Below, piece by piece: positions 43,630-53,139 of a stretch of 64,000 nt of DNA. The notes beneath the pieces are model-generated. The model saw only the letters and a program-made list of their open reading frames with translations. It searched no databases and was not told the DNA's origin. Positions within the stretch are counted from its first letter, which is position 1. Each line of letters starts with the position of its first letter. The position numbers and the translations under genes are program-made. This DNA comes from Thiobacillus sp. (GTDB taxonomy: Bacteria > Pseudomonadota > Gammaproteobacteria > Burkholderiales > Thiobacillaceae), in assembly GCA_021166845.1 (NCBI GenBank), contig JAJPEP010000048.1, positions 1 through 64,000 on the forward strand, in the 5' to 3' direction.

Positions 43630-43688
43630 GTCAGTCTTTTCCTCGGGAGGCGGCGCTCAAAATGATACCGTTGCCGCGCCGCGAAAAT

Positions 43689-43716
43689 GCAAAAAGCGGC
43701 CAAAGCCGCTTTTTGC
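43689..43716. terminator. Terminator between rpmE and the M48 gene
   Basis: A perfect 12-bp stem GCAAAAAGCGGC / GCCGCTTTTTGC with a four-base loop, just past the rpmE stop (minus strand). Confidence 0.85.
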
Positions 43717-43739
43717 ATAATCGCACAGACCGGCTTACT

Positions 43740-43958
43740 TCATGCCGCGGTTGACTTGATGCCGTAACGCTGACGGAACTTCTCGACGCGTCCGGCGGTG
43801 TCCACGATCTTCTGCTTGCCAGTATAGAACGGATGGCAGGCAGCGCAGACTTCCACCAGCAGGGCGTCTTTGCCCAGCGTGGAACGGGTTTTGAAGGTGT
43901 TGCCGCAGGAGCAGGTCACGGCCACTTCGTTGTAATCGGGGTGAATGCCGGCTTTCAT
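43740..43958 (-). CDS. rpmE: Ribosomal protein L31 (zinc-binding type)
   Basis: A 72-residue bL31 starting [20 protein letters not shown]. It retains the zinc-ligand cysteines ([14 protein letters not shown]), so it is the C+ form used when zinc is available. Monocistronic with a downstream terminator; it lies downstream of rho on the same strand. Confidence 0.97.
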   Translation of the reverse strand: MKAGIHPDYNEVAVTCSCGNTFKTRSTLGKDALLVEVCAACHPFYTGKQKIVDTAGRVEKFRQRYGIKSTAA

Positions 43959-44022
43959 GGCAATTCCTTAAAATGGGTTGAATTCGGAGAACGCGGGAGT
44001 ATAGCGGAGACAGGCGCCCCGA

Positions 44023-45282
<1,260 letters not shown>

Positions 45283-45381
45283 GGAAGAGGCCTGAACAGG
45301 CTCGCTTGAAAGAGCCGGGAGATGGGGAGGGGTGAAGCCGGATGGCGCCGCGCCAGGACCGTCTGCAGGGCGTGTGTCTGG

Positions 45382-45400
45382 CGGCGTACTCCCTGCGGGT
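45382..45400. repeat. Core of the dispersed repeat in the rho leader
   Basis: On the minus strand ACCCGCAGGGAGTACGCCG, two mismatches from the tandem-array core. It lies in the 164-bp trxA-rho intergenic leader, without the rest of the 57-bp unit. Confidence 0.6.
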
Positions 45401-45446
45401 GCTGCGTGCAGGCGGCGCCGGAGCGCCATCCGGGTAAAAACTTTTA

Positions 45447-45773
45447 TTAGATGTTGCTGTCTACGAAAGCGGTGAGTTGCGACTTGGACAAGGCGCCGAC
45501 CTTGGTGGCCTCGACGTTGCCGTTCTTGAAAATCATCAGGGTGGGGATGCCGCGGATGCCGAACTTCGGCGGGGTGGCCTGGTTTTCATCGATGTTGAGC
45601 TTGCACACTTTGAGCTTGCCGGCGTATTCCTTGGCGACTTCATCGAGGATCGGCGAGATCATCTTGCAGGGGCCGCACCAGTCCGCCCAGTAATCCACCA
45701 GCACCGGCACGCCGGCCTGCAAGACTTCCTGTTCGAACGAATCGTCGGATATGTAATGAACATGTTCGCTCAT
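45447..45773 (-). CDS. trxA: Thioredoxin 1
   Basis: A 108-residue thioredoxin with active site W32-C33-G-P-C36 and cis-Pro loop GIPTLMIF. It is the general cytosolic disulfide reductant. The start is ATG 45773 ([13 protein letters not shown]). It lies upstream of rho and is divergent from fdxA. Confidence 0.97.
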   Translation of the reverse strand: MSEHVHYISDDSFEQEVLQAGVPVLVDYWADWCGPCKMISPILDEVAKEYAGKLKVCKLNIDENQATPPKFGIRGIPTLMIFKNGNVEATKVGALSKSQLTAFVDSNI

Positions 45774-45937
45774 CGGTGCGGCTCCTATTTGAAATGAATT
45801 ATGCGGTTGGCCGGACACGGCCTGGATGGTTTGGAAGGCGGTAATACTGGAAAATTTGATTTTGTGCCGATATGCTACATCAAAATCGCCGCCTGCAAGC
45901 ATCCGGGCGTTTTCTCAAATCATCTGGGTAATTACAA

Positions 45938-46261
45938 ATGACTTATGTTGTAGCCGACGCCTGCGTAAAGTGCAAATACACCGATTGTGTCGATGTCTGT
46001 CCGGTGGACTGCTTCCACGAAGGCCCCAACTTCCTCGTCATCGACCCCGAGGAGTGCATCGACTGCACGCTGTGCGTGGCCGAATGCCCGGTCGAAGCCA
46101 TTTTCGCCGAAGACGACGTGCCGGACGACCAGCGCGCCTACATCGCGCTCAATGCCGAACTCGCCAAGCAGTGGAAAGTCATCATCGAGAGCAAGGACCC
46201 GCTGCCCGATGCCGATGAATGGGCCAAGGTCAAGGACAAGCTGAAACAGCTGGAGCGCTGA
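45938..46261 (+). CDS. fdxA: 7Fe ferredoxin (FdxA, Azotobacter FdI type)
   Basis: A 107-residue low-potential ferredoxin. By comparison with Azotobacter FdI, C9, C17 and C50 bind the [3Fe-4S] cluster and C21, C40, C43 and C46 the [4Fe-4S] cluster; C25 is free. Almost the whole chain, including the C-terminal [20 protein letters not shown], matches that family. Electron donor for reductive or stress reactions. It is divergent from trxA. Confidence 0.95.
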   Translation: MTYVVADACVKCKYTDCVDVCPVDCFHEGPNFLVIDPEECIDCTLCVAECPVEAIFAEDDVPDDQRAYIALNAELAKQWKVIIESKDPLPDADEWAKVKDKLKQLER

Positions 46262-46266
46262 GCCGC

Positions 46267-48963
46267 TTGAAAATCTCCGGCGACGACGCGCTGCCGCATG
46301 CCGTCGCCCGCCACCTGCTCGATCAACACGCCGACCGCCTGCCCGACCTGTCCGGGCTGACGGTGCTCGTCCCCAACCACCGCGCCGGGCAGGATTTCGC
46401 CCGCGCGCTGGCGCGGGCAGCCGGCCGCCGGGCACTGATCCCGCCACGCATCGTCCCGCTGAAGGCCTGGGCCGAGAGCGAGGCCGACGGCCGCGCCGAA
46501 CCGCAGGCGCGGCGGCTGGCGCGCCTGCACGGCGTGCTGCGGCGCGTCGATTGGCTGGGCGCGGTCGACCGTTGGGCGCTCGCCGGCGAACTGCTGCAAC
46601 TTGCTGACGAACTGTCGGCCGCGCGGCTGGGCGCCGAGATCGGCGCACGGGTTCGCGCGCTGCACGCTGGCGCGCTCGACCGCGCCGTACTTGATCGTGA
46701 GACGGCGCTGATCGAGGCGGTGTGGCAGGCGCTCAACAATGACGGCCATGACCCGCAGGCGCGCTATGCACGCGCGCTCGACACGCTGGCCGAACAAATC
46801 GGGGCGGCCCCGCAGCCGATCTACGGCTATGCGCTGGGCACGCTCACCGCCGTCGAACAGCAGTTTCTCGCCCGTTGCGCCGAACGCGCCCCGCTCACGC
46901 TGTTCGAGGCGGACGCCGAAGCCGCCGTAACTTTCACCCTGCACCAGGCCTGGCAGCTGACCGACCCGCCGCTGCGCGACCGCGCCGCCGCCCTCGCCCG
47001 GCGCGTCCCCGCCTCGCCGCTGCAGGATCGCATCACGCTGGCCCCGGCGCCGCACCTGGAAGCCGAAGCGCGCGCCGTCGCCACCTGGGTGGCCGGCCAG
47101 CTGCGCACCGGCCGGCGCGCACTCGCGCTGATCGCGCTCGACCGCGAAACCGCGCGGCGGGTGCGCGCGCTGCTCGAACGCATGGACGTGCTGGCGGCCG
47201 ACGAAACCGGCTGGACGCTGTCGACCACCGCCGCCGCCGCGGTGATCGACCGCTGGCTCGAATGCGTGGCGAGCGACTTCCCGCACGTCGAATTGCTCGA
47301 TCTCCTGAAATCGCCCTTCGTTCTGGGTGAACCGGCCGCGCGCCAGGACCAGGTGCTCGCTTTCGAACTGGCGCTGCGCCGGCAAGGCGTGTCGCAGGGG
47401 ATGACGGAGATGCTGCGGCTGGCGCACCGCGAATTCGCCGCACTGCCTGCCTGGCTCGCCGCGCTGTTCGACGCCCGCCAGGGGTTCGAGCAGCGCCGCG
47501 CGCCGCTCGCGGTGTGGCTCGCCCGGCTCGCCGACAGTCTCGCCAAACTGGAGGCCATCGCCCCGTTCAAGGCCGACGCCGCCGGCGCCGGCGTACTCGA
47601 CACGCTCGACACCCTGCGCCGCGATCTGGCGGACGATGGCGAAAAATACGGCTTCGCCGAATGGCGGCGCTGGCTCAACCTGGCGCTGGAATCGGCCAGC
47701 TTCATCGACGCCAGAGTCGCCAGCCCCATCGTGCTGACCTCGCTTCCCGCCGCCCGCGGGCGCCTGTTCGACGCCGTGGCGCTGATCGGCGCCGACGCCC
47801 GCCACCTGCCCGCGCGCCCCGCGCCCGGCCTGTTTTCGCAGGCCACCCGCGCGCAACTGGGCCTGTCAACCGCAAGCGACGAAGCCGAGGCCGTCACCGC
47901 CGACCTGATGCAGCTGCTGGTCCAGGGGCCCACGCTCATCAGCTGGCAGGCATGGAACAACGACGAGCCCAACCCCGCCTCGCCGCTGGTGCTGCGGTTG
48001 CAGGCGCTGCACCAGGCTGCCTGGGACAGCGCCCTGCCCGAGCAGGCCGTCGGCATTCCGCCCACCCAGCCCGGCCCGCTGCCCACCGCCTGCGTGCAGC
48101 CCGCGCCGACGGTCATGGCCGCGCAGCTGCCGCGCCATTATTCGCCCACCGCCTACCAGACCCTGCTCGACTGCCCCTACCGGTTTTTTGCGCGCAGCGT
48201 GCTCGGCATCCGCGAACTCGACGAGGCCGACGACGCGCTCGACAAGAGCGACTACGGCAACGCGCTGCACCGCATCCTCAAGGCCTTTCACGACAGCGCG
48301 CCGCCACTTGAACGCGCCGCCGCGCTGGCGCAGCTTAACGCCCTCTCCGCCGCCGAGTTCGCCGCGCTGCCCGCGTACACCGCCGCCGCCTGGGCGAGCC
48401 AGTGGGACAGCATCCAGCCCGCCTACATCGACGCCTGGCTGGCGCACGCATCCGCCGGCTGGTGCTACGAATCCGGCGAAACCGATTTCGCGGTGCCGCA
48501 CAGCGTTGAAGGCCTGGGTGAGATCACCCTGCACGGCCGCGTCGACCGCGTGGATGCAAAAGGCGACGCCCGCTACGTGATCGACTACAAGACCAGCGCC
48601 GCGCAAGGCCTGAAAAAGAAGCTCAAGACGCCCGACGAGGCCGTGCAGCTGCCCTTCTACGCTTGGCTGTGCGAGGCTGCCGCCGCCTACCTGCCGATCA
48701 ACGAAGCCCCCGTCGCCGCGCTCGAACTCGACGGCGAAACCGACGTCGCCGCCATCAGCCTGCGCCTGCCGGCGCTGCTCGAAGCCATCGCCGCCGGTAC
48801 GCCGCTCCCCGCATCGGGGGTCGACGCTGCCTGCCAGCACTGCGAAGCGCGCGGGCTGTGCCGCAAGGGGATGTGGAGCGAATCGGATGAAGCCCTGCTG
48901 GATGCCATTCCGATTGACGAAGATACCGACGAATGGGAGTGGGACGACGACCCTCAGGCTTGA
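46267..48963 (+). CDS. addB: AddB/RexB-like PD-(D/E)XK nuclease subunit
   Basis: An 898-residue (from TTG 46267) subunit of an AddAB-type double-strand-break resection nuclease. It begins with a degenerate helicase half (LTVLVPNHRAGQDFARALAR). The C-terminal nuclease domain has the catalytic YVIDYKTS and QLPFYAWL and the iron-sulfur ligand pattern of AddB: one Cys in LLDCPYRFFAR, then CQHCEARGLC. The TTG has GGAG upstream; an in-frame ATG inside fdxA is less likely. Its partner addA normally follows directly but lies about 4.2 kb further on, beyond an inserted restriction/toxin island. Confidence 0.85.
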   Translation: MKISGDDALPHAVARHLLDQHADRLPDLSGLTVLVPNHRAGQDFARALARAAGRRALIPPRIVPLKAWAESEADGRAEPQARRLARLHGVLRRVDWLGAVDRWALAGELLQLADELSAARLGAEIGARVRALHAGALDRAVLDRETALIEAVWQALNNDGHDPQARYARALDTLAEQIGAAPQPIYGYALGTLTAVEQQFLARCAERAPLTLFEADAEAAVTFTLHQAWQLTDPPLRDRAAALARRVPASPLQDRITLAPAPHLEAEARAVATWVAGQLRTGRRALALIALDRETARRVRALLERMDVLAADETGWTLSTTAAAAVIDRWLECVASDFPHVELLDLLKSPFVLGEPAARQDQVLAFELALRRQGVSQGMTEMLRLAHREFAALPAWLAALFDARQGFEQRRAPLAVWLARLADSLAKLEAIAPFKADAAGAGVLDTLDTLRRDLADDGEKYGFAEWRRWLNLALESASFIDARVASPIVLTSLPAARGRLFDAVALIGADARHLPARPAPGLFSQATRAQLGLSTASDEAEAVTADLMQLLVQGPTLISWQAWNNDEPNPASPLVLRLQALHQAAWDSALPEQAVGIPPTQPGPLPTACVQPAPTVMAAQLPRHYSPTAYQTLLDCPYRFFARSVLGIRELDEADDALDKSDYGNALHRILKAFHDSAPPLERAAALAQLNALSAAEFAALPAYTAAAWASQWDSIQPAYIDAWLAHASAGWCYESGETDFAVPHSVEGLGEITLHGRVDRVDAKGDARYVIDYKTSAAQGLKKKLKTPDEAVQLPFYAWLCEAAAAYLPINEAPVAALELDGETDVAAISLRLPALLEAIAAGTPLPASGVDAACQHCEARGLCRKGMWSESDEALLDAIPIDEDTDEWEWDDDPQA

Positions 48964-49014
48964 AAAATACAAAAACAGGGCGTATTGTCCGCAAAAATAC
49001 CCAGAGGAAAGCCC

Positions 49015-50307
49015 GTGTCCGCCCCGATCCCCATTACCACTGTGCTCACCACAGGCGGCGACGATGCCGTTCTAGCCTATCTGAAAGCCGCCCGCGAACA
49101 CCACACACAAGCCAAGATCGCCGATTTTCTAAAGACTACTCCCCGCACGATTCGTCGCTGGGAAACCCGCCAGTCCGTCCCACCGCCCTATGTCATTCAC
49201 GCCCTGCAACAGCTTTTGCCACTCGATTTACCTTTCGAGGGGGAGGCCGCGTTCAGCTTTATCGATCTATTCGCCGGCATCGGCGGTATCCGCCGCGCCT
49301 TCGAAACCATAGGCGGGCGCTGCGTCTTCACCAGCGAATGGGATAGCTACGCGCAAAAAACCTACGCCGAGAACTTCCGTGACGGCCACGCCATTAACGG
49401 CGACATCACACAGGTTAAGGCCACCGAGATTCCCGACCACGACGTGCTGCTGGCCGGATTCCCCTGCCAGCCGTTTTCCATTGCCGGGGTTTCCAAAAAG
49501 AATGCGCTGGGCAAAGCCCACGGCTTCGCGTGCGTAACACAGGGCACACTGTTTTTCGACGTCGCCCGCGTCATCGCCGAAAAGCGACCACGCGCCTTCC
49601 TGCTGGAAAACGTCAAAAACCTTACCTCGCACGACAAAGGCCGCACCTTCGACGTTATCAAACGTACCCTCAGCGAAGAGCTTGGCTACCACATCCACAC
49701 CCGCGTCATCGATGGCGCGCATTTCGTCCCTCAGCACCGCGAGCGCATCCTCATCGTTGGCTTTCGCGAGCCTGTCGCGTTCGACTTTGACGCCTTACCC
49801 ATGCCGCCCAAGGGCCAGCACACGCTGAAAGAAATCCTGCATCATACTGACGGCACCGAACCGCACCTGCCTTGGGATGAAGACCGCTTCTTCAACCACG
49901 CTCACAACAAGGTGCAGGATAAATACACCCTCACCGACAACCTCTGGCGCTACCTGCAGGGCTACGCGGAAAAACACCGCGCCAAAGGCAACGGCTTCGG
50001 CTTCGGTCTCGTCACGCCCAACAGCGTTACCCGCACCCTTTCCGCCCGCTATTACAAGGACGGCTCCGAGATTTTGATTTATCAAGGCGAAGACAAAAAC
50101 CCGCGTCGTCTGACGCCCAGAGAATGCGCAAGGCTGATGGGTTTCCCCGATACATTCAGGATTCCAGTGTCGGACACGCGGGCTTACAAACAGTTTGGTA
50201 ATTCTGTTGTTGTTGATGTCATGGCTCACGTTGCCAAGTTGATGCAGCCCTATCTGGAAGCTGATATCCTGGAACCTGAGCTACCCCTTCGTTTTGCCAC
50301 AGCCTGA
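49015..50307 (+). CDS. dcm: DNA (cytosine-5) methyltransferase, Dcm/EcoRII type
   Basis: A 430-residue m5C methylase. It has an N-terminal helix-turn-helix-like segment (IADFLKTTPRTIRRWETRQ), motif I FSFIDLFAGIGGIRRAFE, catalytic C151 in GFPCQPFSIAG, motif VI ENVKNL, motif VIII QHRERILIVGF, and motif X FGNSVVV. GTG 49015 is chosen for its AGAGGAAA site; TTG 48985 is an in-frame alternative. With the EcoRII-like endonuclease and Vsr downstream it should protect CCWGG. Its codon use is less GC-biased than addB. Confidence 0.93.
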   Translation: MSAPIPITTVLTTGGDDAVLAYLKAAREHHTQAKIADFLKTTPRTIRRWETRQSVPPPYVIHALQQLLPLDLPFEGEAAFSFIDLFAGIGGIRRAFETIGGRCVFTSEWDSYAQKTYAENFRDGHAINGDITQVKATEIPDHDVLLAGFPCQPFSIAGVSKKNALGKAHGFACVTQGTLFFDVARVIAEKRPRAFLLENVKNLTSHDKGRTFDVIKRTLSEELGYHIHTRVIDGAHFVPQHRERILIVGFREPVAFDFDALPMPPKGQHTLKEILHHTDGTEPHLPWDEDRFFNHAHNKVQDKYTLTDNLWRYLQGYAEKHRAKGNGFGFGLVTPNSVTRTLSARYYKDGSEILIYQGEDKNPRRLTPRECARLMGFPDTFRIPVSDTRAYKQFGNSVVVDVMAHVAKLMQPYLEADILEPELPLRFATA

Positions 50308-50317
50308 GGAGATGACC

Positions 50318-50599
50318 ATGTACACACAATCACGCATCCCAAAACTGCAGGACACCACTTTTGATAGCGCCTTGTTGTGGTTCTCTGAGTTGCAATGCAA
50401 CGGCCTTCTTTTCCACCCGGAAGATAATCCATCTGAAATTTTCAGATTCGCTGATGACGAACGCATGTTCTCGGATACCGAGGTTCAGGAGCTGCGCTTC
50501 CTGCTCGACGAGCTAGATGAAAACTTGGGGCACGACAGAATGATTGAAGCTGCTTACCCGATTTTCATGAATGCCGTCGGAATCCAGCTTGATGCTTAA
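50318..50599 (+). CDS. Small acidic protein of the R-M operon, unknown function
   Basis: A 93-residue acidic protein (MYTQSRIPKLQDTTFDSALL ... LDELDENLGHDRMIEA). It has no helix-turn-helix, so it does not look like a classic controller protein. It sits between methylase and Vsr with tight junctions (10 bp after dcm; its stop TAA overlaps the vsr ATG), so it is part of the operon. ATG 50318 has GAGGAG upstream; ATG 50312 is too close to that site. Confidence 0.72.
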   Translation: MYTQSRIPKLQDTTFDSALLWFSELQCNGLLFHPEDNPSEIFRFADDERMFSDTEVQELRFLLDELDENLGHDRMIEAAYPIFMNAVGIQLDA

Positions 50600-51045
50600 T
50601 GGTTGACGTTGTTGATCCGGCCACGCGTAGCCGGATGATGTCTGGCATCCGAGCGCGCAACACCAAACAGGAAGTTTTGATCCGCAGTTTGTTGCATCGC
50701 AGGGGGTTTCGGTTTCGCCTACATGTCCGAAACCTTCCCGGCAAACCAGACATGGTGTTTCCGCGTTACCGTGCTGTTATTTTCGTTCACGGCTGTTTCT
50801 GGCATGGACACGATTGCTCGTTGTTCAAATGGCCGGGCACGCGCCCAGAATTTTGGCGCGAAAAAATTGGCCGTAATCAGCGTAACGACCACCGTACACG
50901 CGCCGCACTCATTTCTGCAGGCTGGCGTGTAGGCGTTGTATGGGAGTGTGCCATCCGTGGCGCGGATAAGGATTTGGATGGTGTCATACGTCGGCTGGCC
51001 GACTGGCTACACAGCAATGAGCCGTTTATAGAGGAGCGTGGATGA
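50599..51045 (+). CDS. vsr: Very short patch repair endonuclease
   Basis: A 148-residue Vsr, which nicks beside T:G mismatches left by deamination of 5-methylcytosine in CCWGG-type sites. The catalytic residues fall at the E. coli numbering: E25, D51 (GKPDMVF), H64 and H69 (FVHGCFWHGHDC). The tail EKIGRNQRND is also conserved. It is coupled at both ends (overlaps of a few bases) to the small protein and to the EcoRII-like gene. Confidence 0.96.
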   Translation: MVDVVDPATRSRMMSGIRARNTKQEVLIRSLLHRRGFRFRLHVRNLPGKPDMVFPRYRAVIFVHGCFWHGHDCSLFKWPGTRPEFWREKIGRNQRNDHRTRAALISAGWRVGVVWECAIRGADKDLDGVIRRLADWLHSNEPFIEERG

Positions 51046-52286
51046 AAAGCGGGTACCTGTCGGAATATTTTGAAGGGGTTGCAGCCAAACGTCTTAGTGC
51101 AGTTGAGGCGGACAGAACTTGCTCCAATCAGCATGAATACCAAGCCACCAAGAGCATGCTAACGTTTATGGGCAAGCCGGCCGAACCAACGCGCATAGCC
51201 ACCCGCTTTCTTTACCTGACCGATGATGACGCGGAACCCATTGTTGAAGACGCCTTCCTGACGCTTTACGACTGCCGAAAAGACCAGCCACACCGTCCAG
51301 CTGAATACCGTTTTTATTTTCCAACCACTACTGTCTCCCTAAATGCTGCCGAAGGTGATCTGCTCGTGATTGCCAAGCGCCACGATGGCGAACTTTTGGT
51401 TGTTATCGCTGAAAACGGTTCAAGTATTTCAGCGCAAATTGAATGGCTATTTGGCTTCACCGACTTGGCTCATCCCGGTTTTTCGGTCAAGTCCGAACTG
51501 GAAACCGAGCAAGATCGCATTGAGTTTGCTTCACGATTCATCCTTGAAAACATTGGCGTTGCGGTAGAGGCTTCGGTTGAGGCCTACCTTGATGCGATGC
51601 TGGATAGATTCAAAGGGAAGTTTCCGACAACACGCGAATTTTCCGCCTATGCCCGTTCCACCCTGAAGGACCTCAACCCGGTGGAAGACCAGGATTTGGT
51701 ATTGATGGCCTGGATGGAGCGGGAAGAAATCCTGTTTCGGACACTCGAACGCCATCTAATCGCCGACCGCCTTTCCACAGGTTTTGGTGGCGACGTGGAC
51801 ACGGGTGTGGATGTGGATGGTTTTTTATCGTTTTCCTTATCCGTGCAAAACCGGCGCAAGAGCCGGGTTGGACTTGCGCTCGAAAACCATCTCGAACTGC
51901 TGTTTGCTGAGTGCGGCATCCAATATAAACGCACCGCTGTAACGGAAAACAAGGCCAAACCGGATTTCATTTTCCCCAGTGTTGCGGCATACCATGACCC
52001 CACCTTTGATGCTCTGCGCCTGACCATGCTCGGCGTGAAATCCACCTGTAAAGACCGCTGGCGACAGGTGCTTGCGGAGGCTGATCGCATCGAACACAAG
52101 CACCTGCTCACGCTCGAAGCTTCAATCAGCAAACACCAAACAGACGAGATGCAGATAAAAAATCTGCAACTCGTTTTGCCGCGTGGTCTGCACGAGACCT
52201 ACACGCCTGAGCAACAGGCGTGGCTTATGGATATTTCTTCATTTACAGAGATGGTGCGAGAACGGCAGGAAGCCACTGACACCTGA
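51042..52286 (+). CDS. EcoRII-like type IIE restriction endonuclease
   Basis: A 414-residue restriction enzyme close in length to EcoRII (404). The C-terminal catalytic domain keeps the EcoRII triad with the same spacing: Y317, K333 and K337, in LTMLGVKSTCKDRWRQVLAE (EcoRII Y308, K324, K328). KPDFIFPS precedes it. The N-terminal part would be the effector-DNA domain, making the enzyme need two sites. Expected target CCWGG, from the paired Dcm-type methylase and Vsr. Its ATG overlaps the vsr stop by 4 bp. Confidence 0.92.
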   Translation: MKSGYLSEYFEGVAAKRLSAVEADRTCSNQHEYQATKSMLTFMGKPAEPTRIATRFLYLTDDDAEPIVEDAFLTLYDCRKDQPHRPAEYRFYFPTTTVSLNAAEGDLLVIAKRHDGELLVVIAENGSSISAQIEWLFGFTDLAHPGFSVKSELETEQDRIEFASRFILENIGVAVEASVEAYLDAMLDRFKGKFPTTREFSAYARSTLKDLNPVEDQDLVLMAWMEREEILFRTLERHLIADRLSTGFGGDVDTGVDVDGFLSFSLSVQNRRKSRVGLALENHLELLFAECGIQYKRTAVTENKAKPDFIFPSVAAYHDPTFDALRLTMLGVKSTCKDRWRQVLAEADRIEHKHLLTLEASISKHQTDEMQIKNLQLVLPRGLHETYTPEQQAWLMDISSFTEMVRERQEATDT

Positions 52287-52295
52287 TCGCCTTTC

Positions 52296-52358
52296 ATGCA
52301 GCCCCGTCCCCTCGACACCGCCACCGCCCTTTCCCCCGCCCGCTCAGCGGTGTTTTGA
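52296..52358 (+). pseudogene. Vestigial duplicate of the addA 5' end
   Basis: A 20-codon open frame, M-Q-P-R-P-L then DTATALSPARS, then AVF and a stop. The addA start at 53140 encodes M-P-N-P-F then the same DTATALSPARS. The DNA identity is nearly perfect over about 34 bp (one mismatch) and looser on each side, reaching back to GAAGCC(A/G)CTGAC upstream of both. The fragment lies between the EcoRII-like gene and the toxin-antitoxin pair. Confidence 0.85.
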
Positions 52359-52428
52359 ATGCCGGAGCCGACATGGTGCATCCATCCCAACCAATGATAT
52401 TCTTACCGGGTATTACAGGAGATCATTC

Positions 52429-52674
52429 ATGGAAACAACATCCGTAACCAGCAAGGGGCAGGTCACCATTCCCAAATCCTTGCGCCAGCAACTGGGCATC
52501 CGTCAGGGCAGCAAGGTGGAGTTCTCGCTGGTTGACGATCATGTTGAGCTGCGGGTGCGGAGTTCGCCCACCGAGGTGGTCACCAGCGGATTTGGCATGT
52601 TGAGCAGCCGCAAGCGTGCCGTGCCCGCAGATTTTGACCCTGCCACCTTGCTCAATCCATCGCCCAAAAAATGA
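52429..52674 (+). CDS. AbrB/SpoVT-fold antitoxin (VapB-like)
   Basis: An 81-residue protein. The N-terminal swapped-hairpin DNA-binding domain reads TSVTSKGQVTIPKSLRQQLG; the C-terminal part (AVPADFDPATLL) should neutralise the toxin. A clear site AGGAG lies 7 bp before the ATG. Its stop overlaps the toxin start by 4 bp. Typical autoregulating antitoxin. Confidence 0.92.
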   Translation: METTSVTSKGQVTIPKSLRQQLGIRQGSKVEFSLVDDHVELRVRSSPTEVVTSGFGMLSSRKRAVPADFDPATLLNPSPKK

Positions 52675-53087
52675 TCGGGCTGGATACTAATGTGCTGGCC
52701 CGCTATTACATCGCGGACAAGGCCGATGCAGAGGCGCAACGTCAACATGAGGCCGCGCGCCGGTTGATTGAATCTGGTCAAGCTTTGATGGTGTGCAAAA
52801 CCGTAGCGTTGGAACTGGAATGGGTGATGCGCGGCTATTACGGTTTCAGCCCGCAGGAAATCGCGCGCGTATTTCACCATCTTCTGAGCCTGGATCATGT
52901 CACGGTGGAAGACCGTGAAACGCTACTGCAGGCGCTGGCGCAGAGCGAAGCCGGGCTGGAAATGGCCGACGCCTTGCACCATGCGAGTTATCGCGGCTGC
53001 GATAGCATGGCTTCGTTTGACGGCCAGAAATTTGCCCGCCGGGTAAAGCGTCTGGGGCTGATGCCCCGAGTTGTTGTACCTGACTGA
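52671..53087 (+). CDS. PIN-domain toxin (VapC-like ribonuclease)
   Basis: A 138-residue PIN ribonuclease. The acidic active-site residues are in place: D5 in IGLDTNVLARYY, E48 in TVALELEWV, D100 in MADALHHA and D117 in SMASFDGQ. VapC toxins cut tRNA or rRNA when the labile antitoxin is lost. It ends about 50 bp before addA. All key residues are present, so it looks active. Confidence 0.92.
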   Translation: MIGLDTNVLARYYIADKADAEAQRQHEAARRLIESGQALMVCKTVALELEWVMRGYYGFSPQEIARVFHHLLSLDHVTVEDRETLLQALAQSEAGLEMADALHHASYRGCDSMASFDGQKFARRVKRLGLMPRVVVPD

Positions 53088-53139
53088 GCAATGTTGTCCC
53101 GGCTTATTGAAGCCGCTGACTTCGCCACACGCTTGAATC

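Larger units (their letters stand above)
49015..53087. other. Inserted island (R-M + toxin-antitoxin) splitting addB from addA
   Basis: About 4.1 kb with visibly less GC-rich codon use than the addAB genes on both sides. It carries dcm, a small gene, vsr, the EcoRII-like gene, an addA-start fragment and a VapBC-like pair, all on the plus strand. No integrase or transposase is present. The outer boundaries lie just after addB (48963) and before addA (about 53109-53140). Confidence 0.75.
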
